Source: Nocardioides sp. SR21
GTDB lineage: Bacteria > Actinomycetota > Actinomycetes > Propionibacteriales > Nocardioidaceae
NCBI RefSeq assembly: GCF_022761125.1
Contig: NZ_JAKWJR010000016.1
Coordinates: 1-63,127 of the forward strand
Direction: 5' to 3'
DNA length: 63,127 nucleotides
The notes under the pieces were generated by a model that saw nothing but the letters and a program-made list of their open reading frames with translations, was not told the origin of the DNA and did not search any database. Shown in pieces: positions 53,689 to 63,083 of the stretch. Each line of letters starts with the position of its first letter. Position 1 is the stretch's first letter. The position numbers and the translations under genes were made by a program.

Positions 53689-55350
53689 TCAGCAGGTCGC
53701 GTCGTACGAGCTCTTCTTGAGCGGCGCGCCCTTGGTGATCTGCTTGCCGCGGTCCAGCGACCAGCCGCGCTCCCAGTCGGAGAGGAGCTGGGTGTGGTTC
53801 ATCTCCTCGTCCCCGTCGCCGACCAGGCTGAGGCGCAGCGTCATCGGGACCTTCGGGATGGCGGCCCGCACGCGGAGGGCGCCCACGACCTTGCCGTCGA
53901 CGAACCACGTGATGTGCCGCTTGCCGAGCTCGAGCGCCAGCGCCGCGGACCGGGTGCCGATGTCGATCGGGCGGGTGGCCGTCCACTGGAGGCCCTGAGG
54001 CGTGCGGACGCCGATGTCGAGCGTCTTGCCGCCGGCGTCGACGTCGGCGACGGTGATGTTGCGGGTCCCGCAGCGGTAGTCGCTCGCCTTCTCCGGAACG
54101 AGCTCGAGCACGGCGTGGTAGTCGCCGGCGCCGGCCTCGAAGCGCTTGATGCGGAACGCCGTCTCCCAGCGGCCGTACGTCGCCGGGTTCTCGCGCAGCG
54201 TCGCTCGCGTGGTGCCGAAGTCACCGGCGCCCTTGAAGTTGCGGCCGCTGTCGATCGCGAGCTGCCCGTTGAGCTTGGACACCCGGCCCGCTCCGTCGGA
54301 GTAGTCGAGCCACCAGCCGTTGCGGTCGGTGCCGCGCGCGGGCTTGCTGGTCAGCGACTCGCCGTACGTCCAGGCGAAGTCCCACAGCGAGACGCCCCAC
54401 TTGTTGATCTTCGCGGCGGTCTGGCCACCACGCGTGGTCGGCGCCTCGCCGTCGCGGTCGACGGGGCGCGAGGGCGCCGAGTCCGGCGTGAGCCGGCCGC
54501 GGTTGGGGTTGAGCGGGTCGACGACGCGGACGGTGAAGGGGAACGACGGGTACCAGCCGACCTTGTCGCCGGTCAGGTTCCAGTCCTCCTGGCGGACCCG
54601 GTAGGTGACGTAGCCGGGGTCGGCGACGGTCGGCAGGAACGCGCCGTTGCCCAGCAGGCCGGTCACCGAGGTGGCGACGGTCTGCCAGCTGTTGTCGTCG
54701 AGGCGCCGCTGCAGGGTGAGCACGCGGCCCGGGAGCGGCGGCGGCGGCAGGTCGGGGCGGCCGACGAGCGTCGGCGTGGTGTCGACGAGGATCGAGAACG
54801 GCACGCCCATCAGGACCTCGTTCGGGTCCAGGCCGGGCAGCTTCGGCGTCGACAGCGTGAGGTCCTGCGACTTCGCGTCGAACGTCCAGTCGGACGTCGA
54901 GGCGCCCTTGGCGGCCACCCGCATCGTGATGTCGAACATCGACGGGGCCGGGTAGGTGAACTTGAAGGAGCCGTCCGGCTTCGTCTTGGCCTTGAAGCCC
55001 TCGACGACACCCCAGGTGTCACCGATGCGGCCCATGTGCTGCTCGAGGTGGATCGTGCGAACGCCGCTCACGCCGAGGTCGCCCTCGAAGGTGAGCTGCT
55101 GGCCCGCGATGAACAGCGAGCCGGGGGTCACCAGCAGCGACCCGATCCCGCGCTCGGCCGGGCGGTCATCCGCCGCGGCGGCGCCGCCGGGAGCCGTCGT
55201 CGCCAGCATCGTGGCGACCAGCGTCGCGCACACCGTCATCCCGAGCGCCAGGCGCGCCCGTGTCCCTCGAGTCCCCACCCGTCGGACGGTAGGCGTGGGG
55301 GAAGCGGGTCGTCTCGAGAACGGCAGCAGAGGGCTCATCACCCTCTGCAT
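53689..55350 (-). CDS. large secreted protein with C-terminal glycoside-hydrolase-16-like domain
   Basis: Up to 553 residues; the start is uncertain (ATG 55350 or 55338, or later). A long basic N-region precedes the hydrophobic signal core MTVCATLVATMLATTA and an AAAADD cleavage area. The middle has Ig-like beta domains (RTIHLEQHMGRIGDTWGVVEGF; YVTYRVRQEDWN). From about 350 a concanavalin-like fold resembles GH16 (YGRWETAFRIKRFEAG, DYHAVLELVPE), but the catalytic E-x-D-x-E motif is not evident, so it may bind rather than cut. It ends with a C-terminal Cys. Confidence 0.75.
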   Translation of the reverse strand: MQRVMSPLLPFSRRPASPTPTVRRVGTRGTRARLALGMTVCATLVATMLATTAPGGAAAADDRPAERGIGSLLVTPGSLFIAGQQLTFEGDLGVSGVRTIHLEQHMGRIGDTWGVVEGFKAKTKPDGSFKFTYPAPSMFDITMRVAAKGASTSDWTFDAKSQDLTLSTPKLPGLDPNEVLMGVPFSILVDTTPTLVGRPDLPPPPLPGRVLTLQRRLDDNSWQTVATSVTGLLGNGAFLPTVADPGYVTYRVRQEDWNLTGDKVGWYPSFPFTVRVVDPLNPNRGRLTPDSAPSRPVDRDGEAPTTRGGQTAAKINKWGVSLWDFAWTYGESLTSKPARGTDRNGWWLDYSDGAGRVSKLNGQLAIDSGRNFKGAGDFGTTRATLRENPATYGRWETAFRIKRFEAGAGDYHAVLELVPEKASDYRCGTRNITVADVDAGGKTLDIGVRTPQGLQWTATRPIDIGTRSAALALELGKRHITWFVDGKVVGALRVRAAIPKVPMTLRLSLVGDGDEEMNHTQLLSDWERGWSLDRGKQITKGAPLKKSSYDATC

Positions 55351-55402
55351 CGGCCGCCGAGGTCTAGACCTGAGTCCCTTCAGTAGGCTCAGCCGCGCAC
55401 GA

Positions 55403-55476
55403 GGGGCGGTAGCTCAGTCGGTCAGAGCAGAGGACTCATAATCCTTGGGTCGTGGGTTCGAGCCCCACCCGCCCCA
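55403..55476 (+). tRNA. tRNA with CAT anticodon (elongator Met, or Ile2)
   Basis: A complete 74-base cloverleaf without CCA. The acceptor is GGGGCGG/CCGCCCC, the anticodon stem GAGGA/TCCTT carries loop CTCATAA (CAT), and the T arm is GTGGG-TTCGAGC-CCCAC. TAGGCT at 55384-55389 is a good -10 box. The anticodon alone cannot separate elongator tRNA-Met from tRNA-Ile2, whose C34 is changed to lysidine; the D arm rules out the initiator. Discriminator base is A. Confidence 0.93.
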
Positions 55477-55481
55477 CACCA

Positions 55482-55691
55482 CTACTCCGAGGGCTGCGGC
55501 ACGTTCACCTCGCAGTCGACCTTCGGGTTCGCGCCCAGGTAGTTGAGCGGGCCGGCGAGGATCGTCAGCACGGTGTCACCGGCGGTCTTGCAGTTCACGT
55601 CCCGGTCGTCGCCGAAGTAGCCGCGCTGCAGGGCAGCCGCGGCACCGATCACGAGCCAGGCGATGACGATGATCGCGAGGATGCTCTTCAT
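55482..55691 (-). CDS. small single-span membrane protein
   Basis: A 69-residue protein with one N-terminal hydrophobic segment (MKSILAIIVIAWLVIGAAAAL) acting as signal or anchor. The outside part has two Cys (DVNCKTAGD ... KVDCEVNVP) that could form a disulfide. The length, clean start codon and codon use support a real gene. I do not recognise a family. It lies between the tRNA and the hybrid kinase operon, 36 bases after the kinase stop, and may be cotranscribed with it. Confidence 0.65.
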   Translation of the reverse strand: MKSILAIIVIAWLVIGAAAALQRGYFGDDRDVNCKTAGDTVLTILAGPLNYLGANPKVDCEVNVPQPSE

Positions 55692-55727
55692 AGGGGTCCT
55701 TTACCCCGCACCCTCGCCGGAGGAACC

Positions 55728-58700
55728 TCAGGCCTGGGAACCCGAGGAGTACGTCTCCTGGTACGCGCGCAGCGACTCGCGACCGAGCTCCAGCTCGGCC
55801 TCGAGCTGGGCCAGCAGCTCGGCCGTGCCGTCGGTCGTGCCGGTGTCGGCGATCAGCTCGATCTCCTGGGCGGTCCGCCCGGCACCCTGGACGCCGAGGT
55901 TGAGCGCTCCGCCGGCGAGCTTGTGGACGACCTGCTTGAGCGTCTCGGCGTCCCCGGCGTCGGCCGCGGCGCGGATCGACTCGAGCGTCCCCGGGGTGTT
56001 GGCGAGGAAGTTGCCGATCGCCCGGTCCAGGTACGTGGTGTTGCCCGGGTCGAGGTCGCGCAGCTCGTCGAGCCGCTCCAGCGCCAGCCGGGCCAGTCGC
56101 TCGTCGCCGCTGTTGGGGGTGTCCACAGTCATCACGCTACGGGTTCCTTCGGTGGTTTCGTCGCCGATCCAGTGCGAGACCATCGCGGCCAGCGCACTGG
56201 GGTTGACCGGTTTGGTCAGGAAGTCGTCCATGCCCGCTGCCAGGCAGCGGTCCCGCTCTCCTTCGACGGCAGCCGCGGTCATCGCGATCACCGGGAGTCG
56301 TTCGCCTCCGCACTCGCGCGCCCGGATCGCCCGGGTGGTGGCGTACCCGTCCAGCCGCGGCATCTGCACGTCCATCAGCACGACGTCGAAGGTCTCGGTC
56401 TCGAGGAGCACGAGCGCGTCCTCGCCGTCGTCGGCGGTGGTCGCGTCGTACCCGAGCGCCTCGAGGAGCCCGACCGCGACCAGCTGGTTGACCGGGTTGT
56501 CCTCGACCACCAGCACCCGGCCGGCCGCAGCGGTCTCGGCCGCCGCCGGCTGCTCGGCCGCCCGCGGCTCGACACCGGCGACGTGACGCAGCAGCACGCT
56601 GCGCAGGTCGCCCGACAGCACGGGCTTGGTCAGGCACTCCGCGATGCCCGCGTCGTGCAGCACCTCGGCCTCGGGCACGGTCGCCGAGGTCAGCATCAGC
56701 ATCGTCAGGCCGTCGTACGTCGCTCGTGCGTGCACGGCGCGCGCGAGGTCGAGGCCGTCGCGCTCGGGCATCGACATGTCGAGCAGCACGGCCTCGAACG
56801 GGTCGCCGATGCCCATCGCGCCGAGCAGGGCGAGCTCCGCCTCGTCGGCGCTGACGACGGCGTCCGAGCGGACGCCCCACCAGGCGAGCTGCTCCTGGAA
56901 GATCAGCCGGTTGTGCTCGTTGTCGTCGACCACGAGGACGCGGCGGCCGGCGAGGTGCTGGCGGGCGAACTCGTCGTTGGCATCGGCCGCCGAGCCGACG
57001 GGAGCCTCGAAGAACGCGGTGAACCAGAAGATGCTGCCGCCGCCCGGGTTGGGCTCGAGACCGATCTCGCCGCCGAGCGCGTCGACGATCTCGCGGCAGA
57101 TCGCGAGCCCGAGCCCCGTGCCGCCGTACTTGCGCGTGGTGGACGCGTCCGCCTGGGTGAACGCCTCGAACAGCAGGTCGACGTCGACCTCGGGCACGCC
57201 GACGCCGGTGTCGGCGACGGTCACGTGCAACCGGTGCCGGCCGTCCTCGGTGGCCTCGGTGGTGGCGCGGATGTAGACCTCGCCCTCCTGCGTGAACTTC
57301 ACGGCGTTCGAGCCCAGGTTGGTGAGCACCTGCGCCAGCCGCGTGGGGTCGCCGGCCAGCATCTCCGGCACGTCGGGGTGGCAGGAGACGATCAGCTCGA
57401 GGCCCTTGGCGCGGGCCGCCTCGGCGAGCACGCTCGCGACCTGGTCGAACACCGGCCGGATCTCGAAGTCGAGCCGCTCGAGCTCGAGCTTGCCGGCCTC
57501 GATCTTCGAGAAGTCGAGGATGTCGTTGATGACGCTGAGCAGCGCCCGGCTGGCGACCTGGACGCCCGAGGCGAGGCGCAGCTGATCCGGGTCGAGGGCG
57601 CTGCGCAGCAGCAGGTCGTTGAGCCCGATCACACCGTTGAGCGGGGTCCGGATCTCGTGGCTCATCGTCGCGAGGAACTCCGACTTCTGCCGCGACGCCT
57701 CCATCGCGCCGTCGCGCGCGTCGGCGAGCTCGCGCTGCGCCTGCTCGCGCTCGGCGACCCGGCCGAGCTGGACCGCGACCTGGCGCACCATCGACTCGAT
57801 CAGCTCGTAGCGGTACAGCGGGGGAGCGGACGTGATCGTGGCGACGCCGTAGATCCGGCCGGCGTACGACACCGGGAACGCGATCGTCAGCTTCTTGTCG
57901 TCCCACACCAGTTCGCCGGTGCGGTAGGCGCGCTCGGCCAGCGCGTGCTCCATCGCGGCCGGCTCGGGATCCTGGAGGTCCGACGTACGGTCCTCGTCGG
58001 AGGTGTAGAGCGCGACCAGGCCGTCCTGGGTCTCGTCCGGGACGAAGCCGCGAGCGCGTTCCCAGTCGTCGTGGACCAGGGCCAGGTCACGGGCGGAGCG
58101 GAGGACCTCGACCAGCGTGGTCGCCTCGTTCGCGGCGCTGGCGATCGCCTGCAGCAGCGCGTTCTGCCGGACCTGGTCCTCCAGGGCGAGGTCGGCGAGC
58201 TTGGTCTCGGTGATGTCCTGGTGCGTGCCGGACATGCTGACGACGGCACCGTCCAGGTCGGTCTGGCACTCGCCGCGGATCCGGGTCCACACCCAGGTGT
58301 CGCTCTGCGTCCGGATCCGGCCGGCGATCTTGAACTCGCCGGCGGTCGCGATCGCCTCGCGCACGACCGCGTCGATCGTCCCGCGGTCCTCCTCGTGCAC
58401 CATCTCGAGGAAGTCGGCGTACGTCGCCGGGAACGCATCAGCACTCAGGCCGTAGAGCGCGCGCAGTCCCTTGGATCCCCACACCCGGTCCTCACGGATC
58501 TCCCACTCCCAGCTGCCCATCCGGGCGATCCGCTGCGCCTCGTCCAGGCGCCTCCGCGCGGTGGCGAGGTTGTCGAGGTTGGCGCGCCGGTCGCTGTAGT
58601 CGCTGAGCCGGTTGAGGACGCCGATGAACTCACCGTCGGGTCCGCGCAGCTCGGTCTCGCTGATCAGCACCCAGACGACCGAGCCGTCACGCCGCACGAA

Positions 58701-58946
58701 CTGGGTCTCGACGTCGCTCTGGTTGACGCGCCCGGCGCGCAGGTCGGCGAGGTGGGCGGCGAAGTGCACCTTGCCCGCGTCGTCGAGGGAGTCGAAGACC
58801 GTGAGCTGCTTCATCTCCTCCTCGCCGGCACCGAAGAGGGCGCGCAGGGCGGGGTTGGCGTAGATCGTGCGACCGTCGTGGTCGTAGACCCACATCGCGT
58901 CCGGGGACTTCTCGACGATGTCCCGGTACAGAGCCGCCAGCTCCAT
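55728..58946 (-). CDS. hybrid sensor histidine kinase with two receiver domains and HPt
   Basis: A 1072-residue cytoplasmic hybrid kinase without membrane spans. Order: PAS (about 9-120), PAS (about 140-260), GAF-like (about 275-410), HisKA with SHEIRTPLNGVIGL (His near 428), HATPase_c (GTGLGLAI), receiver 1 (VLVVDDNEHN, Asp near 722 in LLDMSMPERDG), receiver 2 (VLVVEDNPVNQ, Asp near 860 in LMDVQMPRLDG), and HPt (QVVHKLAGGALNLG, His near 1005). It is a full phosphorelay in one chain. The ATG at 58946 follows GGGAGG. It is cotranscribed 35 bases after a Ser/Thr kinase. Confidence 0.93.
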   Translation of the reverse strand: MELAALYRDIVEKSPDAMWVYDHDGRTIYANPALRALFGAGEEEMKQLTVFDSLDDAGKVHFAAHLADLRAGRVNQSDVETQFVRRDGSVVWVLISETELRGPDGEFIGVLNRLSDYSDRRANLDNLATARRRLDEAQRIARMGSWEWEIREDRVWGSKGLRALYGLSADAFPATYADFLEMVHEEDRGTIDAVVREAIATAGEFKIAGRIRTQSDTWVWTRIRGECQTDLDGAVVSMSGTHQDITETKLADLALEDQVRQNALLQAIASAANEATTLVEVLRSARDLALVHDDWERARGFVPDETQDGLVALYTSDEDRTSDLQDPEPAAMEHALAERAYRTGELVWDDKKLTIAFPVSYAGRIYGVATITSAPPLYRYELIESMVRQVAVQLGRVAEREQAQRELADARDGAMEASRQKSEFLATMSHEIRTPLNGVIGLNDLLLRSALDPDQLRLASGVQVASRALLSVINDILDFSKIEAGKLELERLDFEIRPVFDQVASVLAEAARAKGLELIVSCHPDVPEMLAGDPTRLAQVLTNLGSNAVKFTQEGEVYIRATTEATEDGRHRLHVTVADTGVGVPEVDVDLLFEAFTQADASTTRKYGGTGLGLAICREIVDALGGEIGLEPNPGGGSIFWFTAFFEAPVGSAADANDEFARQHLAGRRVLVVDDNEHNRLIFQEQLAWWGVRSDAVVSADEAELALLGAMGIGDPFEAVLLDMSMPERDGLDLARAVHARATYDGLTMLMLTSATVPEAEVLHDAGIAECLTKPVLSGDLRSVLLRHVAGVEPRAAEQPAAAETAAAGRVLVVEDNPVNQLVAVGLLEALGYDATTADDGEDALVLLETETFDVVLMDVQMPRLDGYATTRAIRARECGGERLPVIAMTAAAVEGERDRCLAAGMDDFLTKPVNPSALAAMVSHWIGDETTEGTRSVMTVDTPNSGDERLARLALERLDELRDLDPGNTTYLDRAIGNFLANTPGTLESIRAAADAGDAETLKQVVHKLAGGALNLGVQGAGRTAQEIELIADTGTTDGTAELLAQLEAELELGRESLRAYQETYSSGSQA

Positions 58947-58981
58947 GGAACAACCTCCCGAACCCAACGATAAGTGTGACG

Positions 58982-60331
58982 TCAGGCCTCGTCGGAGATG
59001 AGGTACGCCCCGTCGGTGCCCTCGAGCTGCAGCGTGACCTCGTCGGTCGTGGAGGTTCCGTCGTTGCGCACGTACTCCACGGTGTACGTGACTCGCCGAG
59101 ACTCCGGATCGGCATTTACGGACAGAACCTGAGCGTTTTCAATGGTCTTCCAGAAGCCCTTGTAGCCGCCGTAGTTGCCGCTGGCGGCCTGGAACTCCGG
59201 CGTCAGCTCCTCGTACGCCGACTTCGTGTCCGTCGTGACCATCGTGAGGTAGTCGCGGATGAACGTCTCCATGCCTGCCGCGGTGACCTCCGGAGTCGGC
59301 TCCGGGGCGGTCGACGTCCGGCTCTGGCTCGGGGACGTCCGGGGCCTCTCGGCCTGCTGGCCGCCGTCGTCGTCACCGCGCCCGACGGAGTACGCCAGCC
59401 ATCCGAGCAGCAGCACCACGACCACGGCGCCGACCACCAGGGCGACGGGGAGCGCCCGGCGTTCGCGCTCCGGCGCTGCCGGCAACGGCTCGACCGGCAG
59501 CGGAGCGATCAGCTGCGTCGGCTCCGGCTCCGCGGCGACCCGCGTGCCCGGACCGGCCGCCAGGAAGTCACGGACCTGCGCCATCGACCAGCGGCCCTCG
59601 GGCTCGCGGCACATGGTGTGGTCGAGCAGCGGCGCCAGCCAGCCGGCGTTGACCAGCCGAGGCGGCTCCTCGTGCACGATCCGGTACATCGCGCCCAGCA
59701 CGTTGCCGCCCACTTCGTACGGCGGGTGCCCGGCGAGCGCGTGGTAGAGCGTGGCGCCCAGGGACCAGACGTCGCTGGCGTCGGTGGCGAACTGGCCCGA
59801 CGCCACCTCCGGGGAGAGGTACGCCGGCGACCCGGTCACCAGCCCGGTCTGGGTCAGGGACGCGTCCGCCTCGGCGCGGGCGATCCCGAAGTCGGACAGC
59901 TTCACCTGCCCGTCCGGCGTGACCAGGATGTTCGACGGCTTCACGTCACGGTGCACGATCCCCGCCGCGTGCGCCGCGGTGAGCGCGTCGGCGGCCTGCA
60001 GCAGGATCGGGGCGGCCTGCGCGGGCGTCAGCACGCCCTCTTCCCGCACCAGCGCGGCCAGCGTGCTGCCCTCGACGTACTCCATGACGAGCCACTGCTG
60101 GTCGCCCTCGGTGACCAGGTCGTAGATCGCCACGACGTGCGGGTGGTTGAGCCGGGCCGCGAGGCGCGCCTCGCGCTCGGCGCGCTGGAGGTCGGGGGAG
60201 CTGGCTCCGGGGGTCATGCCGACCTGCTTGAGCGCGACCTCGCGCCCGAGCACCTCGTCGTGGCCGAGCCACACCGCACCCATCCCGCCACGCCCGATCT
60301 CCCGCCCGAGCGTGTACCTCTCTGCGATCAC
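58982..60331 (-). CDS. membrane Ser/Thr protein kinase (PknB-like)
   Basis: A 449-residue Hanks-type kinase: glycine loop IGRGGMGAVWLG, ATP Lys in VALKQV, catalytic HRDVKPSN, DFGIA and APE-like SPEVASG. After about residue 270 comes a linker, one membrane span (PVALVVGAVVVVLLLGWLAY), a Ser/Thr/Pro-rich stalk and a small extracellular domain (VTAAGMETFIRDYLTMV ... NYGGYKGFWKTI). There are no PASTA repeats, so it is not the cell-wall-sensing PknB itself. It starts at GTG 60331, divergent from tyrS, and lies upstream of the hybrid kinase in one operon. Confidence 0.92.
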   Translation of the reverse strand: MIAERYTLGREIGRGGMGAVWLGHDEVLGREVALKQVGMTPGASSPDLQRAEREARLAARLNHPHVVAIYDLVTEGDQQWLVMEYVEGSTLAALVREEGVLTPAQAAPILLQAADALTAAHAAGIVHRDVKPSNILVTPDGQVKLSDFGIARAEADASLTQTGLVTGSPAYLSPEVASGQFATDASDVWSLGATLYHALAGHPPYEVGGNVLGAMYRIVHEEPPRLVNAGWLAPLLDHTMCREPEGRWSMAQVRDFLAAGPGTRVAAEPEPTQLIAPLPVEPLPAAPERERRALPVALVVGAVVVVLLLGWLAYSVGRGDDDGGQQAERPRTSPSQSRTSTAPEPTPEVTAAGMETFIRDYLTMVTTDTKSAYEELTPEFQAASGNYGGYKGFWKTIENAQVLSVNADPESRRVTYTVEYVRNDGTSTTDEVTLQLEGTDGAYLISDEA

Positions 60332-60419
60332 TCCACGTCTCTTCCCACAATCCGGCGAGCCTAGTCAGTGACGCACATGGCAGGCTTGGTCCGCACCTCC
60401 GTACCCAGAAAGGCACATC

Positions 60420-61691
60420 GTGACCGTCGACCCCACCCTTCTCGACGACCTCGAGTGGCGCGGCCTGATCGCGCACTCGACGGACCTCGACGCACTGCGC
60501 GAGGCGTTCGCCGGGGGGAGCGTCCGGTTCTATGTGGGCTTCGACCCGACCGCGCCCAGCCTGCACATGGGCAACCTGGTCCAGATCCTCACGGCCAAGC
60601 GGCTGCAGAACGCCGGTCACACGCCGTACGCCCTCGTCGGCGGCGCGACCGGCATGATCGGCGACCCGAAGGACTCCGGGGAGCGCAGCCTCAACACGCT
60701 CGACACCGTCAAGGACTGGGTCGAGCGGGTCCGTCGCCAGATCGAGCCGTTCCTGTCGTTCGAGGGCGAGAACGCCGCCACCATGGTCAACAACTACGAC
60801 TGGACCGCCAGCCTGTCGACCATCGACTTCCTGCGCGACGTCGGCAAGCACTTCCCGGTGAACCGGATGCTCGCCCGCGACGTGGTGAAGAGCCGTCTCG
60901 AGGCCGGCATCAGCTACACCGAGTTCAGCTACGTGCTGCTGCAGTCGATGGACTTCCTCAACCTCTACCGCGACCACGGCGTGACCCTGCAGTTCGGCGG
61001 CTCCGACCAGTGGGGCAACCTCACCGGCGGCGTCGAGCTGATCCGGCGCTCCGACAGCGGCAAGGCGCACGCGTTCGCGACGCCCCTGGTCACCAAGACC
61101 GACGGCACGAAGTACGGCAAGACCGAGGGCGGCGCCCTGTGGCTCGACCCCGAGATGATGTCGCCGTACTCCTTCTTCCAGTTCTGGCTGAACGTCGAGG
61201 ACGAGAAGGTCGGCGAGCTGCTCCGCATCTTCACGTTCCTGAGCCGCGCCGAGATCGAGGAGCTCGAGGCGCAGCACGCCGAGAAGCCGTTCCTCCGTGC
61301 CGGCCAGCGCGCGCTCGCCGAGCAGGTCACCACCCTCGTGCACGGGGCCGAGGAGACCGAGCGGATCAAGGAGGCGTCCGCCGCGCTGTTCGGCGGCGGC
61401 GACCTGACCGGGCTCAGCACGACCACCCTCGGCGCCGCGCTGCGTGAGGCCGGCTCCACCGTGGTGGACGGCGACGAGGAGCTGCCGAGCGTCGTCGACC
61501 TGATGGTCGCGACCGGCCTGGCCAAGAGCAAGGGCGAGGCGCGGCGCACCGTCTCCGAGGGCGGCGCCTACCTCAACAACGTGCGGGTCGAGGACCCCGA
61601 GCAGGTGCCGTCGCAGGACGACCTGATCGGCGGCAGCTGGCTGGTGCTGCGCCGCGGCAAGAAGAACTTCGCGGGCGTCGAGGTCCGCTAG
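60420..61691 (+). CDS. tyrS: tyrosyl-tRNA synthetase
   Basis: A 423-residue class I synthetase. The HIGH-like motif is FDPTAPSLHMGN (near 46), tyrosine and tRNA contacts are in QFGGSDQWGN, the KMSKS loop is seen as TKYGKTEGGA, and a C-terminal S4 RNA-binding domain follows (LAKSKGEARRTVSEGGAYLNN). It charges tRNA-Tyr. The GTG start has an AGAAAGG site. It lies directly before the 2-hydroxyacid oxidase gene and upstream of an rrn operon. Confidence 0.96.
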   Translation: MTVDPTLLDDLEWRGLIAHSTDLDALREAFAGGSVRFYVGFDPTAPSLHMGNLVQILTAKRLQNAGHTPYALVGGATGMIGDPKDSGERSLNTLDTVKDWVERVRRQIEPFLSFEGENAATMVNNYDWTASLSTIDFLRDVGKHFPVNRMLARDVVKSRLEAGISYTEFSYVLLQSMDFLNLYRDHGVTLQFGGSDQWGNLTGGVELIRRSDSGKAHAFATPLVTKTDGTKYGKTEGGALWLDPEMMSPYSFFQFWLNVEDEKVGELLRIFTFLSRAEIEELEAQHAEKPFLRAGQRALAEQVTTLVHGAEETERIKEASAALFGGGDLTGLSTTTLGAALREAGSTVVDGDEELPSVVDLMVATGLAKSKGEARRTVSEGGAYLNNVRVEDPEQVPSQDDLIGGSWLVLRRGKKNFAGVEVR

Positions 61692-61696
61692 CACCC

Positions 61697-62755
61697 ATGG
61701 AGGCGGACGCGCGCTGGCTGGGCTCCCTGGAGGAGCGCGCCCGCGCCGTCCTGCCTGCACCGGTCCTCGAGTACCTCGTCCAGGGCGCCCGTGACTCGGT
61801 GACCACGGGCGAGGCGATCGCGGCGTGGGGCGACATCCGCTTCCGCCCCCGCGTCCTGCACGACGTCACCCACGTGGACCTCTCGACCGACCTGCTCGGC
61901 CGGACCGTCGAGGCCCCCTGGGGCATCGCGCCGACCACCCTCCAGCGCGCCGTCCACCCTGACGGTGAGGTGGCGATGGCGCGTGCCGCCGCGGACGCCG
62001 GCACGGTGATGGTGGTGTCGAGCAACGCGGGCACGCCGTTCGCCGAGATCGCGGAGACGGGCGCCGACTGGTGGCTGCAGATCTACCTCCCCGCGGACCG
62101 CACCCTCGCCGAGCCGCTGCTCGAGCGGGCCGTCGCGGCCGGCGCCGGGGCCGTCGTCCTCACCGTCGACACCCCGGTCGTCGGCACCAAGTACGCCACG
62201 CCCGGCACCGACGTCGTGTGGGACACCGTCGACCCGGCGCTGCTCCGGGTGAACTTCGAGCCGGGGTACGACGCCCAGCCTGGCGCCGAGAAGGCGCTCG
62301 ACCTCGGTCCCCACGACATCGGCTGGCTCGCCGACCGCACCGGGCTGCCGGTCGTGGTGAAGGGAGTGCTCCGCTCGGAGGACGCACTGCGCGCCGTCCA
62401 GGCAGGTGCCTCCGCCGTCTGGGTCTCCAACCACGGCGGTCGCCAGCTCGACCGAGCGGCGAGCACCGCGTCCTGCCTGCCGTCGGTCGCCGCCGCCGTC
62501 GGCGACCGGGCGCAGGTGTACGTCGACGGGGGAGTACGCGCCGGCCTCGACGTGCTGGCCGCCCTGGCCCTCGGTGCCGACGCCGTCTTCTTCGGCCGGT
62601 CACCGCTGCTCGCGCTCGTCGACGGCACCCCAGGCGTGGCCCGTTGGCACGCCGCGCTGCGCGCTCAGAGCGTGGAAGCGCTGCGCCTGGCCGGCTGCCG
62701 GACCGCGGCCGACACGCGTGGACTCACCGCCGTGTCGCAGCCAAACCGCCTCTGA
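61697..62755 (+). CDS. FMN-dependent alpha-hydroxy-acid oxidase/dehydrogenase
   Basis: A 352-residue TIM-barrel flavoenzyme of the lactate oxidase/lactate 2-monooxygenase/glycolate oxidase family. Visible are FMN contacts (GIAPTTLQRAVHPDGE; LQIYLPADR), the Lys in VVVKGVL, the catalytic His/Arg in SNHGGRQLD, and the phosphate loop VDGGVRAGLDVL ... GRSPLLAL. It oxidises a 2-hydroxyacid; which one is not clear. It starts 5 bases after tyrS and is probably cotranscribed with it. Confidence 0.87.
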   Translation: MEADARWLGSLEERARAVLPAPVLEYLVQGARDSVTTGEAIAAWGDIRFRPRVLHDVTHVDLSTDLLGRTVEAPWGIAPTTLQRAVHPDGEVAMARAAADAGTVMVVSSNAGTPFAEIAETGADWWLQIYLPADRTLAEPLLERAVAAGAGAVVLTVDTPVVGTKYATPGTDVVWDTVDPALLRVNFEPGYDAQPGAEKALDLGPHDIGWLADRTGLPVVVKGVLRSEDALRAVQAGASAVWVSNHGGRQLDRAASTASCLPSVAAAVGDRAQVYVDGGVRAGLDVLAALALGADAVFFGRSPLLALVDGTPGVARWHAALRAQSVEALRLAGCRTAADTRGLTAVSQPNRL

Positions 62756-62797
62756 CCTGCGGAAACGCTGTTGTGGCCGGGGTCACGTTTACTCGAT

Positions 62798-62826
62798 TTG
62801 AACTCTGCGCCCGAACCCCATAATGT
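62798..62826 (+). promoter_or_regulatory. rrn promoter P1
   Basis: TTGAAC (62798-62803), a 17-base spacer and TAATGT (62821-62826) form a sigma-70/SigA-type promoter with one or two mismatches per box. It lies in the 372-base gene-free stretch between the oxidase and the window end, which shows the usual layout of an rRNA control region. Transcription would run into the rrn leader described next. Confidence 0.7.
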
Positions 62827-62997
62827 TCTCCGAGTCGCCAGGGAGCGGCGGGAGGCAAGACCGCGAGGTCGGGCCACCGGCCCCGGGCAGACCACCTCTC
62901 AGCACGTCATCTCCCCGATGAAAGTGTGCGCGCAACAGCGGCCACAGAAATCGGCGGGAACTTTGTCGCGCCGAGAACAGGATGAAATAGCCCGAGT

Positions 62998-63026
62998 TTG
63001 CACTCGGAATACGAATCCGCTAAGTT
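62998..63026 (+). promoter_or_regulatory. rrn promoter P2
   Basis: TTGCAC (62998-63003), a 17-base spacer and TAAGTT (63021-63026) form a second sigma-70-type promoter. Its -35 box lies exactly 200 bases after that of P1. A small hairpin GGGC-CGAAAA-GCCC (63047-63060) follows the start region. Confidence 0.65.
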
Positions 63027-63083
63027 TAACCAGTCGCCGCAGAAAAGGGCCGAAAAGCCCGGATCACGGTGTGCGTCTGATTC

